Source of the DNA: Shimazuella soli
GTDB taxonomy: Bacteria > Bacillota > Bacilli > Thermoactinomycetales > Thermoactinomycetaceae
Reading direction: 5' to 3'
DNA length: 64,000 nt
Assembly (NCBI RefSeq): GCF_022511585.1
Contig: NZ_JAKWBN010000005.1
Coordinates: forward strand, 1 to 64,000
Positions 19,488 through 28,396 of the stretch are shown piece after piece (position 1 is the stretch's first letter; each line of letters begins with the position of its first letter). Made by a program: the position numbers and the translations under genes. The notes beneath the pieces were generated by a model. That model was given only the letters and a program-made list of their open reading frames with translations, did no database searches and was not told where the DNA came from.

Positions 19488-20816
19488 TTAGTTTGCTAAT
19501 CCTAGCTCATTAGGACCATCAAGTATGTTTTCTTTAATTTCATAGGTTTTGCGCATGCAGTGCTGGAACTTCTCTTCGTCTTGTCCATTATAGCAGCCTG
19601 CTAGGTTATACCAAATCTTCCATTCCATATCTTTATACTGGTGTTTTTGAGCAATCTCAATCCCTTGTTCAAAGAAATGAATTGCTTTATTTGTATCATT
19701 CATCATTTGACAAAGTTCACCAGTAAGTACTAAATTGGATACCAACTGAGGTGCATCTTGAAACTTAGTTGCATATCGGATCGCATGTTGGAAGTATTCA
19801 AATGCCTCAGATAATTTATTTTGTTTCAAGTACAGGACTCCTGTACGGCTGTAGACCGTCACCCAACGCTGATCAATTGGAATTTTTTCTTCCAGTTTGC
19901 GAGCCATGAGGAAGGAGGTTTCTGCCATTTCCCAATCTTTTTGTGCAGTGTAAATAGTTCCAAGAACAATCCATAAATCGAACATTGCACTATATTGTTT
20001 ATTTCTACGGGCGATATCAATACCTTCAACGGCATATTCAATTGCTTCTTCAATCAAGCCAGTACGACGGGATAATTCAGAGCGCAGCCAGTAAAATCCA
20101 AGCGTCGTTTCAATATCATCTACTTCTGTTAATAAATGCCATGAATCTTGAACCAGTTGCATTGCTTCTGTTACACGACCTAATTTTTGGAGCATAATTC
20201 CTTTATGTTTATGCAAGAGGTGTTTGACATGCTGCATCTCACCGTCTTCATAAAAGGCAAGTAGACCATCATTAATGTACTCTAATGCTTGCTCCAGATT
20301 ACCTTGATGGTTGCTGCATACTCCTAGTAAAAGATAACTAGCAGATTCCATATTATTTTCTTGATACGAATTTTGTTGAGCACTGCGCAGTGCATTATAG
20401 AAAGAACGTTCTGCTTGTTTCCATTTCTTTTTTGCCATGTAGCATTTGCCTTTATAGAAGTAAGCATGTGCGATATATGGATGACTATCGTCTAGCTTTA
20501 ATTCTTCTAATTTTGCTAAGGCATCATCGACATATCCGATTTGACGCAAGGTTGATATGGTTAAAAGAGCAAATTTTACTCGCTTGAGTTCGACTTGTTC
20601 TTGGACAAGCATTTCGGGTAATTTGCTCATAGGTAATTCTAATTTTTCAAGCAAATAAGTTACTTTTTCAGGGCTGACATGTGCGACGCCCCGTTCGATA
20701 TTACTGACAGTAGCAGGGGAAATATTTTCATCCGCTAAGTCTTCGAGGCGAAGACCACGTTCTTTACGAACTTTGCGAATTACTTCCCCCATTTCATGAA
20801 GAGCTAATGTTTTCAT
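19488..20816 (-). CDS. HTH regulator with tetratricopeptide repeats
   Basis: 442 residues. Residues 9-65 form a Cro/C1-type helix-turn-helix (MGEVIRKVRKERGLRLEDLA, then SPATVSNIERG). The remainder is a chain of about eight TPR helix pairs, for example AYFYKGKCYMAKKKWKQAER and WVTVYSRTGVLYLKQNKLSEA. This layout matches the RRNPP class (PlcR, NprR, Rap relatives), which sense secreted peptides, but no propeptide gene is visible on either side. Its ligand and targets are unknown. ATG 20816 is chosen because GAGGTG lies six bases upstream. A weaker frame reaches 20873. Confidence 0.82.
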   Translation of the reverse strand: MKTLALHEMGEVIRKVRKERGLRLEDLADENISPATVSNIERGVAHVSPEKVTYLLEKLELPMSKLPEMLVQEQVELKRVKFALLTISTLRQIGYVDDALAKLEELKLDDSHPYIAHAYFYKGKCYMAKKKWKQAERSFYNALRSAQQNSYQENNMESASYLLLGVCSNHQGNLEQALEYINDGLLAFYEDGEMQHVKHLLHKHKGIMLQKLGRVTEAMQLVQDSWHLLTEVDDIETTLGFYWLRSELSRRTGLIEEAIEYAVEGIDIARRNKQYSAMFDLWIVLGTIYTAQKDWEMAETSFLMARKLEEKIPIDQRWVTVYSRTGVLYLKQNKLSEAFEYFQHAIRYATKFQDAPQLVSNLVLTGELCQMMNDTNKAIHFFEQGIEIAQKHQYKDMEWKIWYNLAGCYNGQDEEKFQHCMRKTYEIKENILDGPNELGLAN

Positions 20817-20970
20817 TGTTATCACCTCAACGGAAAAGTTTGGACATAAATATATTAAACTTTTATAAAACAAAAGAAAACCGAGTTTTAGAAATATTAC
20901 ACAGATTTCAAAAGATTAACCTACTGTATTTCGGTCAATATTGTAGGTAAGTGGAACTGGAGGTCACATC

Positions 20971-21804
20971 ATGGTACATTTATTAAAAACCATAATTTAC
21001 CGATTAAAGCATAATCAAGTTTTTGATACTGCAGCACAGCTATCCTATTATATTTTACTTTCGTTTTTTCCTTTTCTTTTACTTGCAGTTACGCTGATTG
21101 GTTACTTGCCATATAGTAGTGAAAATGTATTGTCTGTATTAAAACCTGTAATTCCGTCAAGCACCTATCATTTAATTGAAAATAATTTAGTTAGTATTTT
21201 AGATGAACAAAATAGTGGATTGTTATCTTTCAGTATTATTTCAACTATTTATACAGCTTCGCTTGCCTTCCAATCGATTATCCGCAGTTTGGACCTTGCA
21301 TATCAAGTGAACAATAATCGAAGTTTTTGGAAAGGAGCCTTGCTGGGTTTTTTCCTCATGTTTGGGTTGCTTGCAGGATTATTGGTCAGCCTTGGCTTAT
21401 CGGTATTTGGTCAACTTTTAGCGAGCTATTTTCTTGGTGAAATTGCACTGGCTGCTTGGTTTGTTCACTTATGGGTATATGTTCGTTGGTTCATCAGCAG
21501 CGCAATGGTGTTTTTTGTTCTACTCAGCTTGTATATCATGGCACCTCATACAAAAGTTACATTGATCCAAGCATTACCTGGTGCAATTTTTGCGACAATT
21601 GGGTGGCAACTCAGTTCTCTAGGTTTCTCCTACTATGCTTCCTTTAACAATTACTCATTGGTATATGGAAATTTAGGAGGAATCATCATCTTAACAGGTT
21701 GGTTTTATATCTCTTCTCTTGTACTTATTGTAGGTGGCCATATCAATGCCGTCTATGCTGATGAAAAGAAGTCAGCAAAGCGACGCAGTAAGACAAAGGC
21801 ATGA
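20971..21804 (+). CDS. YihY/BrkB-family membrane protein
   Basis: 277 residues with six membrane helices. The family signature is present: FDTAAQLSYYILLSFFPFLLL at residues 18-38, a SLAFQSIIRSLDLAYQV segment, and LPGAIFATIGWQLSSLGFSYY...YGNLGGIIILTGWFYISSLVLIVGGHINA. The old name ribonuclease BN is wrong for this family and the function is unknown. GGAGG is seven bases before the ATG. The basic tail KKSAKRRSKTKA is encoded by the 5' part of a dispersed repeat that also occurs near 53291, so the natural C-terminus may have been altered. Confidence 0.88.
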   Translation: MVHLLKTIIYRLKHNQVFDTAAQLSYYILLSFFPFLLLAVTLIGYLPYSSENVLSVLKPVIPSSTYHLIENNLVSILDEQNSGLLSFSIISTIYTASLAFQSIIRSLDLAYQVNNNRSFWKGALLGFFLMFGLLAGLLVSLGLSVFGQLLASYFLGEIALAAWFVHLWVYVRWFISSAMVFFVLLSLYIMAPHTKVTLIQALPGAIFATIGWQLSSLGFSYYASFNNYSLVYGNLGGIIILTGWFYISSLVLIVGGHINAVYADEKKSAKRRSKTKA

Positions 21805-21880
21805 TTTTGCGCTTTTAGCGCAGGATCATGACCCGTATAATATAGTGTGCTTAGCCTAAGGCTTAGGTGAGTGATTAGGA
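21774..21880 (+). repeat. Dispersed structured repeat, copy A
   Basis: About 105 bases that align with 53291-53392 at roughly three quarters identity by eye. Shared blocks include GCGACG, TTTGCGCT..TAGCGCA, GACCCGTA, GTGTGCTT and AGGTG. The stem TGCGCT/AGCGCA is kept while its loop changes length, which suggests selection on structure. The first 31 bases encode the end of the YihY-like protein, including its stop. Confidence 0.6.
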
Positions 21881-21895
21881 TAGTTCTTCTCAAAT

Positions 21896-21914
21896 AAGAG
21901 AAATCCTCTTTTTT
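21896..21914 (+). terminator. Weak terminator after YihY-like gene
   Basis: AAGAG / CTCTT with a short loop and a run of six T. Confidence 0.5.
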
Positions 21915-22034
21915 AAGAAGACTATATTGTGTCTTAAAACCATTTTGTGAAAAACATGTGAACAGCATGTTTCTTTTACTTTGTGTTAAGATGAATCGTA
22001 GAATCAATTGCTAGATTGAAAGGGATGGAACAAG

Positions 22035-23126
22035 TTGCCGCAAACTAAGTTTTTTCGAACCTTATATGCCATCATTTTCTTACTTCTTATCGTTTTACTA
22101 GGAAGTAAGGTCAGTTTTGTCTTTCGACCCATTGTCGTTTTCGTACAAACTTTGTTTTTTCCATTTCTCATCTCAGGTGTATTATTTTATCTGTTTCGTC
22201 CCATCGTCAGGTTTATGCTTCGGTTTAAAATTCCAAAAGGAATCTCCATTTTGATTATTTACTTGGTAATCTTAGGATTATTTGTCCTATTGGGCTTTTC
22301 GATTGGGCCATTACTGGGAAATCAGTTTGAGGCATTAATTAATAATTTCCCTTCTATGTTAGACGCTGCTAAAGTTCAATTTAATGCGCTAAACCATAAT
22401 CCTTGGGTGAATAAGTATGTGGATTGGAATGTGATTGCTGACAGTGTAGTCAACTATATAAAGACCAGTTATACTACCATCGGCAGTAATCTGGCTGGCT
22501 TTTTTGGTATCGTAACAAACATCATCCTCGTATTTGTGACGGTTCCTTTTATTTTGTACTACATGTTAAAAGAGGGAGATAAAGCGGCGCCTTATGTGCT
22601 TCGACTCTTGCCAGTCAGAGAACGTGAACATGGAGTATCGATCTTACATGATCTCGATCACGCTCTGAGTTCCTACATCAAAGGTCAAGTACTAGTTGCC
22701 ATTACAATCGGATTGATCGTGTTTATTGGGTATCTCATAATTGGAATGCCTTATGCATTATTACTTGCAATATTTGCAATGTTTACCAATGTAATTCCCT
22801 ATATTGGACCGCTGATTGGACTAGCACCAGCTGTTATCGTCGCTTCTATCCACTCTCCTTCCATGATTATCAAGGTATTGGTCGTGGCAGTTATTGCTCA
22901 GCAAGTAGAAGGAAATTTTGTTACACCTAATGTAATGGGGAAAAACTTAAACATTCATCCGCTTACCATCATTTTGCTATTGCTCGTTGCAGGGAGTTTG
23001 GCAGGATTTTTAGGAATGCTGCTCGCCATCCCTACTTATGCAGTGCTAAAAGTAGTTGTTAGTCATGTCTATCAGCTCATAAGGCTAAGAAGTCAAGAGA
23101 AAAAAGTACTATCAGCTGAAGAATAA
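22035..23126 (+). CDS. AI-2E family transporter
   Basis: 363 residues with about eight membrane helices. The typical central motifs are visible: FVTVPFILYYMLKEG, the amphipathic re-entrant region SSYIKGQVLVAITIGLIVFIGYLIIGMPYALLLAI, and FTNVIPYIGPLIGLAPAVIVA. Members include the E. coli TqsA exporter and Na+/H+ antiporters, so the substrate is open. Start is TTG at 22035, with GGGATGG seven bases upstream. Promoter and terminator are its own. Confidence 0.88.
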   Translation: MPQTKFFRTLYAIIFLLLIVLLGSKVSFVFRPIVVFVQTLFFPFLISGVLFYLFRPIVRFMLRFKIPKGISILIIYLVILGLFVLLGFSIGPLLGNQFEALINNFPSMLDAAKVQFNALNHNPWVNKYVDWNVIADSVVNYIKTSYTTIGSNLAGFFGIVTNIILVFVTVPFILYYMLKEGDKAAPYVLRLLPVREREHGVSILHDLDHALSSYIKGQVLVAITIGLIVFIGYLIIGMPYALLLAIFAMFTNVIPYIGPLIGLAPAVIVASIHSPSMIIKVLVVAVIAQQVEGNFVTPNVMGKNLNIHPLTIILLLLVAGSLAGFLGMLLAIPTYAVLKVVVSHVYQLIRLRSQEKKVLSAEE

Positions 23127-23217
23127 GACTAATCTCATTATAATTAAATTTATTATAAAAAGATATAGTTTTAAAAATTTTAAAGCGAACAAATATCGGC
23201 TTTATCTTGATAAAAGC

Positions 23218-23263
23218 AAAACACCTTGCAGCATCTTTTTACAGATGATACAAGGTGTTTTTT
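23218..23263. terminator. Bidirectional terminator
   Basis: AAAACACCTTG / CAAGGTGTTTT with an inner GCATC/GATG pairing. It separates the convergent AI-2E gene and the wall-hydrolase gene. Confidence 0.88.
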
Positions 23264-23293
23264 CGTTTTGGATTCTAAAAACAAAATGTAAAA

Positions 23294-24826
23294 TTAACCA
23301 TATCGTTTTACTAGCCATGACTTTGTTTGCCAATAGGAGTCAGTTAGAGGTTGTACTTTTACTACATCACCAGTTTTGGGTGCAGCAATCATCTGCCTGT
23401 TGCCGACATATATGCCTACATGATCGTAGCCTGGTTTATCAGGCATATTATCAAAATAGATAACATCTCCTGGTTGGAGTAAATTAAAATTAACAGATGC
23501 ACCGAGCATTCGTGATACAGTTACTTGACCTTGCTTTGAGTTTGCTTGGTCATCAGCAACACGGGGCAGAGTAAGTTTACCTCCAGATGCTTGGTAAACG
23601 GAATACAGTACAAGACTCGAACAGTCAAAACCTCCGCCGGGTGTTGGGCCATCTTTGCCTCCACCCCCATAAACATAAGGAGTACCTTCCCATCGTTTGG
23701 CAGCAGCGATAATTTTTCCTCCAAAACCAGAACCTCCGTTAAAGAGTACTCCACCAGATCCCATTAACAGCTCGTTTGCTGTGCTGTCTACGTTTTTCAC
23801 GTAGTCAAACTGGGCTTCATCTGACTTTTGATACTCATCAGGAGCTTGCATATATACGGCACATGCCAAACCTGTAGCCATTGTTAAATTCATTTTTTGA
23901 ACTTTGTCGCGACAAGTTTTACTTCCTTTTGTTTCATCCGATTGAATACGAGTTAAGTCAGCGAGTTGTTTTGCTTTATTATCTAACCATTTTTCTACAT
24001 CTGCGGTGGTGACTTTGTTTTTGTTTTTGTCTTTTTCATTATCTGAATTATTTTCAGGAAAAGCAGGGGTTGAATATTTGCTGATTTCAGCATATGCAGC
24101 GTGTACTCTTCCCGGATAATTATGTGTTTCCGGGTTCACATCTGCCGAAGGTAATTGATTGTTACTGACCGCACCGGGACCTCCGTTATAACAGCCAAGG
24201 GCGATCGTTTCATCAGGATGCAGTTTTAAACAACTTTTGTAAACCTGAGTGCCACGCATGATATTTGTATCTACATCAAAATGGTTTTCCCCCTTTTCAA
24301 AGTTAAAGGGCATTACTTGCATGAGACCTTGGGCTCCAGCATCTGAACCATTATCGATAATCCAGCTGCTTTCTGCTTGGATGATAGCAGCAGTAAGTAT
24401 GGGATCAATGTTATTTTCTTTGGAGTATTTACAGATAGCACTTAATGTTTTTGTTTTTAGAAATTCTGTCACAGGTGTAGATGCATATTTAAATCTAAGT
24501 TTATTTGCAACCATGGGAGAAAACCCACATGAACCACTAAAGTTATTCCAAGCTTGCATGTGTTTGGAGTATTCAGGCGATAATCGATGAACAGCAGCTA
24601 ACACATTCCATGGTACAGAAGGATATTTGTCCGCTATTTTTAGATATAAATCTTTAAAAGGAATGACCATCTCTTGTTGGTCTGCCGACTGTTGTTGCTG
24701 CTGTTGTAAGTCGCTATTGGTTATAATGGAAATGAAAAAAATGGAAAAAAACCCAAAAGCCATCATTCCAAGCACTATAAGTGCAACAACTGCAATGCCA
24801 ATTGTACTACTGGTTTGTTTCTGCAT
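23294..24826 (-). CDS. Bifunctional wall hydrolase (SLT + NlpC/P60), CwlT-like
   Basis: 510 residues. A membrane anchor at 9-35 is followed by a glutamine-rich linker. A lysozyme-like transglycosylase domain (about 130-250) has the catalytic glutamate in IIQAESSW, then GAQGLMQVMP and CYNGGPGAV. The C-terminal NlpC/P60 peptidase has its cysteine in GGGFDCSSLVLYSVY and its histidine in YDHVGIYVGN. The order anchor-SLT-NlpC is that of CwlT from ICEBs1 and Orf14 of Tn916, the VirB1-like component that opens the wall for conjugation. It overlaps the upstream VirB8-like gene by 20 bases. I assign it to the secretion system at 39287-49372. Confidence 0.88.
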   Translation of the reverse strand: MQKQTSSTIGIAVVALIVLGMMAFGFFSIFFISIITNSDLQQQQQQSADQQEMVIPFKDLYLKIADKYPSVPWNVLAAVHRLSPEYSKHMQAWNNFSGSCGFSPMVANKLRFKYASTPVTEFLKTKTLSAICKYSKENNIDPILTAAIIQAESSWIIDNGSDAGAQGLMQVMPFNFEKGENHFDVDTNIMRGTQVYKSCLKLHPDETIALGCYNGGPGAVSNNQLPSADVNPETHNYPGRVHAAYAEISKYSTPAFPENNSDNEKDKNKNKVTTADVEKWLDNKAKQLADLTRIQSDETKGSKTCRDKVQKMNLTMATGLACAVYMQAPDEYQKSDEAQFDYVKNVDSTANELLMGSGGVLFNGGSGFGGKIIAAAKRWEGTPYVYGGGGKDGPTPGGGFDCSSLVLYSVYQASGGKLTLPRVADDQANSKQGQVTVSRMLGASVNFNLLQPGDVIYFDNMPDKPGYDHVGIYVGNRQMIAAPKTGDVVKVQPLTDSYWQTKSWLVKRYG

Positions 24827-25370
24827 CTCCTACAGACACCACCTTCCACTTAGCAGAATTATTAGTTAGAAGGTATTTTTCTGCATATGTTGTCGTGATC
24901 GTTTGATTTTGAATGGTTGTGATCGTAACATCTACATAGAGATTTACGCTCGTCATTTGACCTGGTGTAATATCTGCAATGCTGACTTGTTTAACCGAAA
25001 TATTTTTAATATCGGGAGAATTAGCATTAAGTTTTTTTTGTAGAGCATATAATTGTGGGGTCATCATGTCTTTGACACTATCTAAATGTTCATTTGGTTT
25101 GCTTTTATCATAGCTGATAAACTTTGTGGTAAAATCAGTTACAAATTTGCTTAAAACATTAATGTCTTTATCGCTAAATCCAGAATTTGGTGAACTATCA
25201 TCTCCCTGGGATGAATCTGAATTATCTGATTGTGTATTTGTATTTACACTAGGTGTTTGGACTGGAGGTTCTTCTTTTTTGGGAGTATCGTCTCTTAAAA
25301 ATAGAAACCAAAATAGAAAGACCAGTACGATGATACCGATAATAATGGCAACAATATCACCTTTTTTCAT
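24807..25370 (-). CDS. Membrane-anchored VirB8/TcpC-like protein
   Basis: 187 residues. There is a single N-terminal membrane helix (residues 5-25, DIVAIIIGIIVLVFLFWFLF), an acidic Ser/Asp/Asn-rich linker and a C-terminal domain from about 65 to the end with alternating helix and strands (TSVNLYVDVTITTIQNQTITTTYAEKYLL...KWKVVSVG). That is the NTF2-like pattern of VirB8, TcpC and ConC periplasm-facing proteins. Similarity is structural in feel rather than motif-based. Immediate overlap with the CwlT-like gene supports a role in a conjugation-type apparatus. Confidence 0.65.
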   Translation of the reverse strand: MKKGDIVAIIIGIIVLVFLFWFLFLRDDTPKKEEPPVQTPSVNTNTQSDNSDSSQGDDSSPNSGFSDKDINVLSKFVTDFTTKFISYDKSKPNEHLDSVKDMMTPQLYALQKKLNANSPDIKNISVKQVSIADITPGQMTSVNLYVDVTITTIQNQTITTTYAEKYLLTNNSAKWKVVSVGDAETNQ

Positions 25371-25555
25371 TTTCCACTCCTCTTTCTTTTTTAACGCTAA
25401 CGAAATAGGTTATTCTGTTAAGCTCAAGTATATAGAATAATTAGGAAGTCGGCTATACATTTTCGCTAGATCCTGCTAGAAAGAAGTGTAAATTCAACAC
25501 AACATAAATAATCTTAAATATTAGGCTTTTTTTCTGGTAGAAAGGATAAAAAACA

Positions 25556-25592
25556 AAAAGGGTTAATGCCATTTTGCATCAGCCCTTTTTTG
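25556..25592 (-). terminator. Terminator of pncB
   Basis: AAAAGGG..ATGC / GCAT..CCCTTTT around a short loop with A and T flanks. It ends just before the pncB stop codon. Confidence 0.8.
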
Positions 25593-25594
25593 AG

Positions 25595-27040
25595 TTAACG
25601 ATGTACTTCTTTATAAATACGCTCAATCATAGTCTGTTTTTGTTCCCAGAGTTGTTTGGACAAATCGACATGATATTCTTCTGGATTTAGGATACGAAGC
25701 TGCTCATCCCAAAATAAATGAATTTGTCTTTGATGGTAGGAGCGAACCTCATCTAGTGTGGGTAATGCTTCTACCAATTTACCTTTTCGTAATAATGGCT
25801 GCAAAAGAGGAAGGGCTAAATAGTTGGTAACCACTTTCTGCTTATATGGATGATCAGGATGGAATAAGGTGAGTGGTTCTTCTTCTTTTAAGAGTTGTTC
25901 ATAAGAAGCAATCCAATCGCCTTTTGCTTTCCCTGTTTCTCTATCAATGATCCGAAAGATCGTCTTTCTTCCTGGAGTAGAGATCTTGTTTGGATTGGAA
26001 GAGATTTTGATCGTAGGTTCCCATGTGCCACCATCATTTTCTTTTGCAACCATTTTATAAACGGCGCCAAGTGCTGGTTGATCATAAGCGGTGATTAACT
26101 TGGTTCCGACACCCCAGCCATCGATCTTAGCTCCTTGTTGTTTGAGATTTAAAATGGTTTCTTCATCTAAATCACTGCTAGCGATGATTTTGGTTTGGTT
26201 TAATCCTGCTCTGTCTAGCATCTTGCGTGCCTGTTTTGATAGGTAAGCAAGGTCGCCGCTATCAAGTCGAATACCTTTAAGTTCATAACCTTTTTCTCGT
26301 AGCTCTAATCCTACTTGAATGGCGTTAGGAACACCACTTCGCAATGTATCATATGTGTCGACAAGTAATACAGAAGAGTTTGGGAATGCAAACGCATAGG
26401 CACGAAATGCTTCTAATTCACTAGGGAAATCTTGTACCCATGCATGAGCATGTGTTCCACTCGTCGGAATGTCAAATTTTTGCCCAGCGAGTAAATTGGA
26501 GGTGGCATCAAATCCAGCTAGATACGTAGCACGAGCTCCCCAGAGTGCAGCATCTTGCTCTTGTGCTCGTCTGCTTCCAAACTCCAATAAGGTGTCCTTT
26601 GGAGCGATATGGCGTATGCGTGCTGCTTTGGTTGCCACTAATGTCTGATAGCCGATAAAGTTGAGTAATGCTGTCTCAACCAGATGGAGTTCAAATATCG
26701 TACCATCCAGCCGAAGCAATGGTTCTTCAGCAAAAACAACCGTTCCTTCCGCAAGTGCATCAATATCTGCTTGAAATCGGAATTGGCGTAAATAATCAAA
26801 AAACGCTGCTTCAAAATCAGGGCAATTGTTTTGAAGATAAGAAATGTCTTCCTCCGTAAAGTGCAGATGTTCCAAGTACTCTACTGCTCGCTGGAGTCCT
26901 GCAAAAACAGCATAGCCATTTCCAAATGGAAGGGAGCGAAAGAAAAGTTCAAAAGAACGGCGATGATTATGGGTGTTATTTTTCCAATGCGCGTACATCA
27001 TGGTAAGTTGGTATTTATCTGTATGTAGTGATATCGACAT
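25595..27040 (-). CDS. pncB: Nicotinate phosphoribosyltransferase
   Basis: 481 residues. The opening SLHTDKYQLTMMYAHWK, the LLEFGSRRAQEQDAALWGARA loop with the catalytic histidine region (PTSGTHAHAWVQ) and the GIRLDSGDLAYLSKQARKML phosphate site are all family consensus. It converts nicotinate and PRPP to NaMN in NAD salvage. ATG 27040 has AGGAG seven bases upstream. The upstream minus-strand gene ends ten bases before it, so the two are probably cotranscribed. Confidence 0.94.
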   Translation of the reverse strand: MSISLHTDKYQLTMMYAHWKNNTHNHRRSFELFFRSLPFGNGYAVFAGLQRAVEYLEHLHFTEEDISYLQNNCPDFEAAFFDYLRQFRFQADIDALAEGTVVFAEEPLLRLDGTIFELHLVETALLNFIGYQTLVATKAARIRHIAPKDTLLEFGSRRAQEQDAALWGARATYLAGFDATSNLLAGQKFDIPTSGTHAHAWVQDFPSELEAFRAYAFAFPNSSVLLVDTYDTLRSGVPNAIQVGLELREKGYELKGIRLDSGDLAYLSKQARKMLDRAGLNQTKIIASSDLDEETILNLKQQGAKIDGWGVGTKLITAYDQPALGAVYKMVAKENDGGTWEPTIKISSNPNKISTPGRKTIFRIIDRETGKAKGDWIASYEQLLKEEEPLTLFHPDHPYKQKVVTNYLALPLLQPLLRKGKLVEALPTLDEVRSYHQRQIHLFWDEQLRILNPEEYHVDLSKQLWEQKQTMIERIYKEVHR

Positions 27041-27050
27041 GGGTGTACTC

Positions 27051-27464
27051 CTAGTAAATGATTTCATAAATGAGTGGGTTGATCTGCCCGCTTTGAATTT
27101 GAAAGGCACTTAGCTTTTTTTGTTTTTCTCGAAAGGAAAGAATCCAGCAACTAAGCTCTGGCCTTTCCCAATATTTTGCATCTGATTTTGATGGATATGC
27201 AGGTAAGTGTGGATGGGTATGTATAATTCCAAGACAACAAAGCTTACTCAATCGAATTTTTTTGATCGTCTCCCAGTATACCTCAGGAACATAACCAAAT
27301 GAGCATGGAGAAGGATCCAAAATTTTCAATGGGAAAAAATGTGTTATTTCTCTCCCTACTCCTGCAAGAAAACCATATCCTTCTGCTGGAAGCTGTTCAT
27401 GGCAATATGATGTTAGTTCATCAATAACTTTGCTATGAATCGATAAATGATGGGATGCCCCCAA
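27051..27464 (-). CDS. JAMM/M67-type metallopeptidase
   Basis: 137 residues with a complete JAMM zinc motif: glutamate in LPAEGYGFLAG and H-x-H-x7-S-x2-D in IIHTHPHLPAYPSKSD. Bacterial stand-alone members cleave ubiquitin-like or ThiS/MoaD-like sulfur carriers, or cysteine-adducted ones. No such carrier gene is next to it. The start is taken as TTG at 27464 because AAAGGAGG lies exactly seven bases upstream. The longer frame to 27533 would overlap the divergent yunF start. Confidence 0.82.
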   Translation of the reverse strand: MGASHHLSIHSKVIDELTSYCHEQLPAEGYGFLAGVGREITHFFPLKILDPSPCSFGYVPEVYWETIKKIRLSKLCCLGIIHTHPHLPAYPSKSDAKYWERPELSCWILSFREKQKKLSAFQIQSGQINPLIYEIIY

Positions 27465-27531
27465 TATCGTTCCTCCTTTCTCTTCCCCTATGATAAAATG
27501 AATATATCTTTGTTTGAGTGAGGCGTACATC

Positions 27532-28383
27532 ATGAGTAGTATTCTTGTTGGAGTTTGTGGCTGGGGTGATCATGATATCTATCCACCCGGCACAAAACCT
27601 ACAGACAAATTATCCTTATATGCTGGTCATTTTCCCGTTGTGGAAGTGGATAGCACTTTTTATGCTATTGCAACAGCAGATCGTATGGAAAAGTGGGCAA
27701 AGTCTACCCCTGATGCTTTTCGTTTCGTAGTGAAAGCATATCGAGAACTAACAGGGCATGGACGTGTTGGAAAAGCACCAGAACGATCATGGACGGAACT
27801 TGTCCAAGAGACAAAAGCTAGTTTACATCCTCTGCAAGAAGCAGGTAAGCTGTCCCTTCTGTTGTTTCAATTTCCACCTTGGTATGATTGCAAAGAATCA
27901 CATGTGCGATATATTCAAAAAGTGCGGCATGCATTTGCTGAATATCCTGTTGCTATCGAATTTCGCCATCAAAGTTGGTTTGCACCTGCTTATCGACAGA
28001 AATCATTAGCTTTTTTGGCGAATGAAGGATTGGTGCACGTAGTTTGTGATGAACCTCAAGTACCAGATGGTTCCGTTCCCATTATAACAGAGGTGACGAA
28101 TAAGGAGCAGGTACTTATTCGGTTTCATGGGCGAAATGCAAAAGGTTGGAGTGACTCCAAAAATCCAAACTGGCGAGATATTCGATACGCTTATCGATAT
28201 TCCTCTACTGAATTAGATGAATGGGTACAGAGAGTTAAGAGAATGAAGAAAGAAACAGAACAAATGATTCTTTTATTTAATAATAATTCTCAAGGAGATG
28301 CAGTAGATAATGCCAAGCAATTTATTCAGAAATGTGGGATTACCTATACAAATTTAGCACCAAGACAAACAGAATTATTTTAG
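27532..28383 (+). CDS. yunF: DUF72 family protein YunF
   Basis: 283 residues of the DUF72 TIM-barrel family: VGVCGWGDHDIYPPGTKP at the start, VEVDSTFYAIATADRMEKWAKSTPDAFRFVVKAY, then FQFPPWYD and AIEFRHQSWF. B. subtilis YunF is the close counterpart. The family has no established activity. GAGTGAGG lies nine bases before ATG 27532. It opens a three-gene unit, yunF-yunE-yunD, with gaps of 13 and 16 bases. Confidence 0.88.
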   Translation: MSSILVGVCGWGDHDIYPPGTKPTDKLSLYAGHFPVVEVDSTFYAIATADRMEKWAKSTPDAFRFVVKAYRELTGHGRVGKAPERSWTELVQETKASLHPLQEAGKLSLLLFQFPPWYDCKESHVRYIQKVRHAFAEYPVAIEFRHQSWFAPAYRQKSLAFLANEGLVHVVCDEPQVPDGSVPIITEVTNKEQVLIRFHGRNAKGWSDSKNPNWRDIRYAYRYSSTELDEWVQRVKRMKKETEQMILLFNNNSQGDAVDNAKQFIQKCGITYTNLAPRQTELF

Positions 28384-28396
28384 GAGAGCTTATGTG

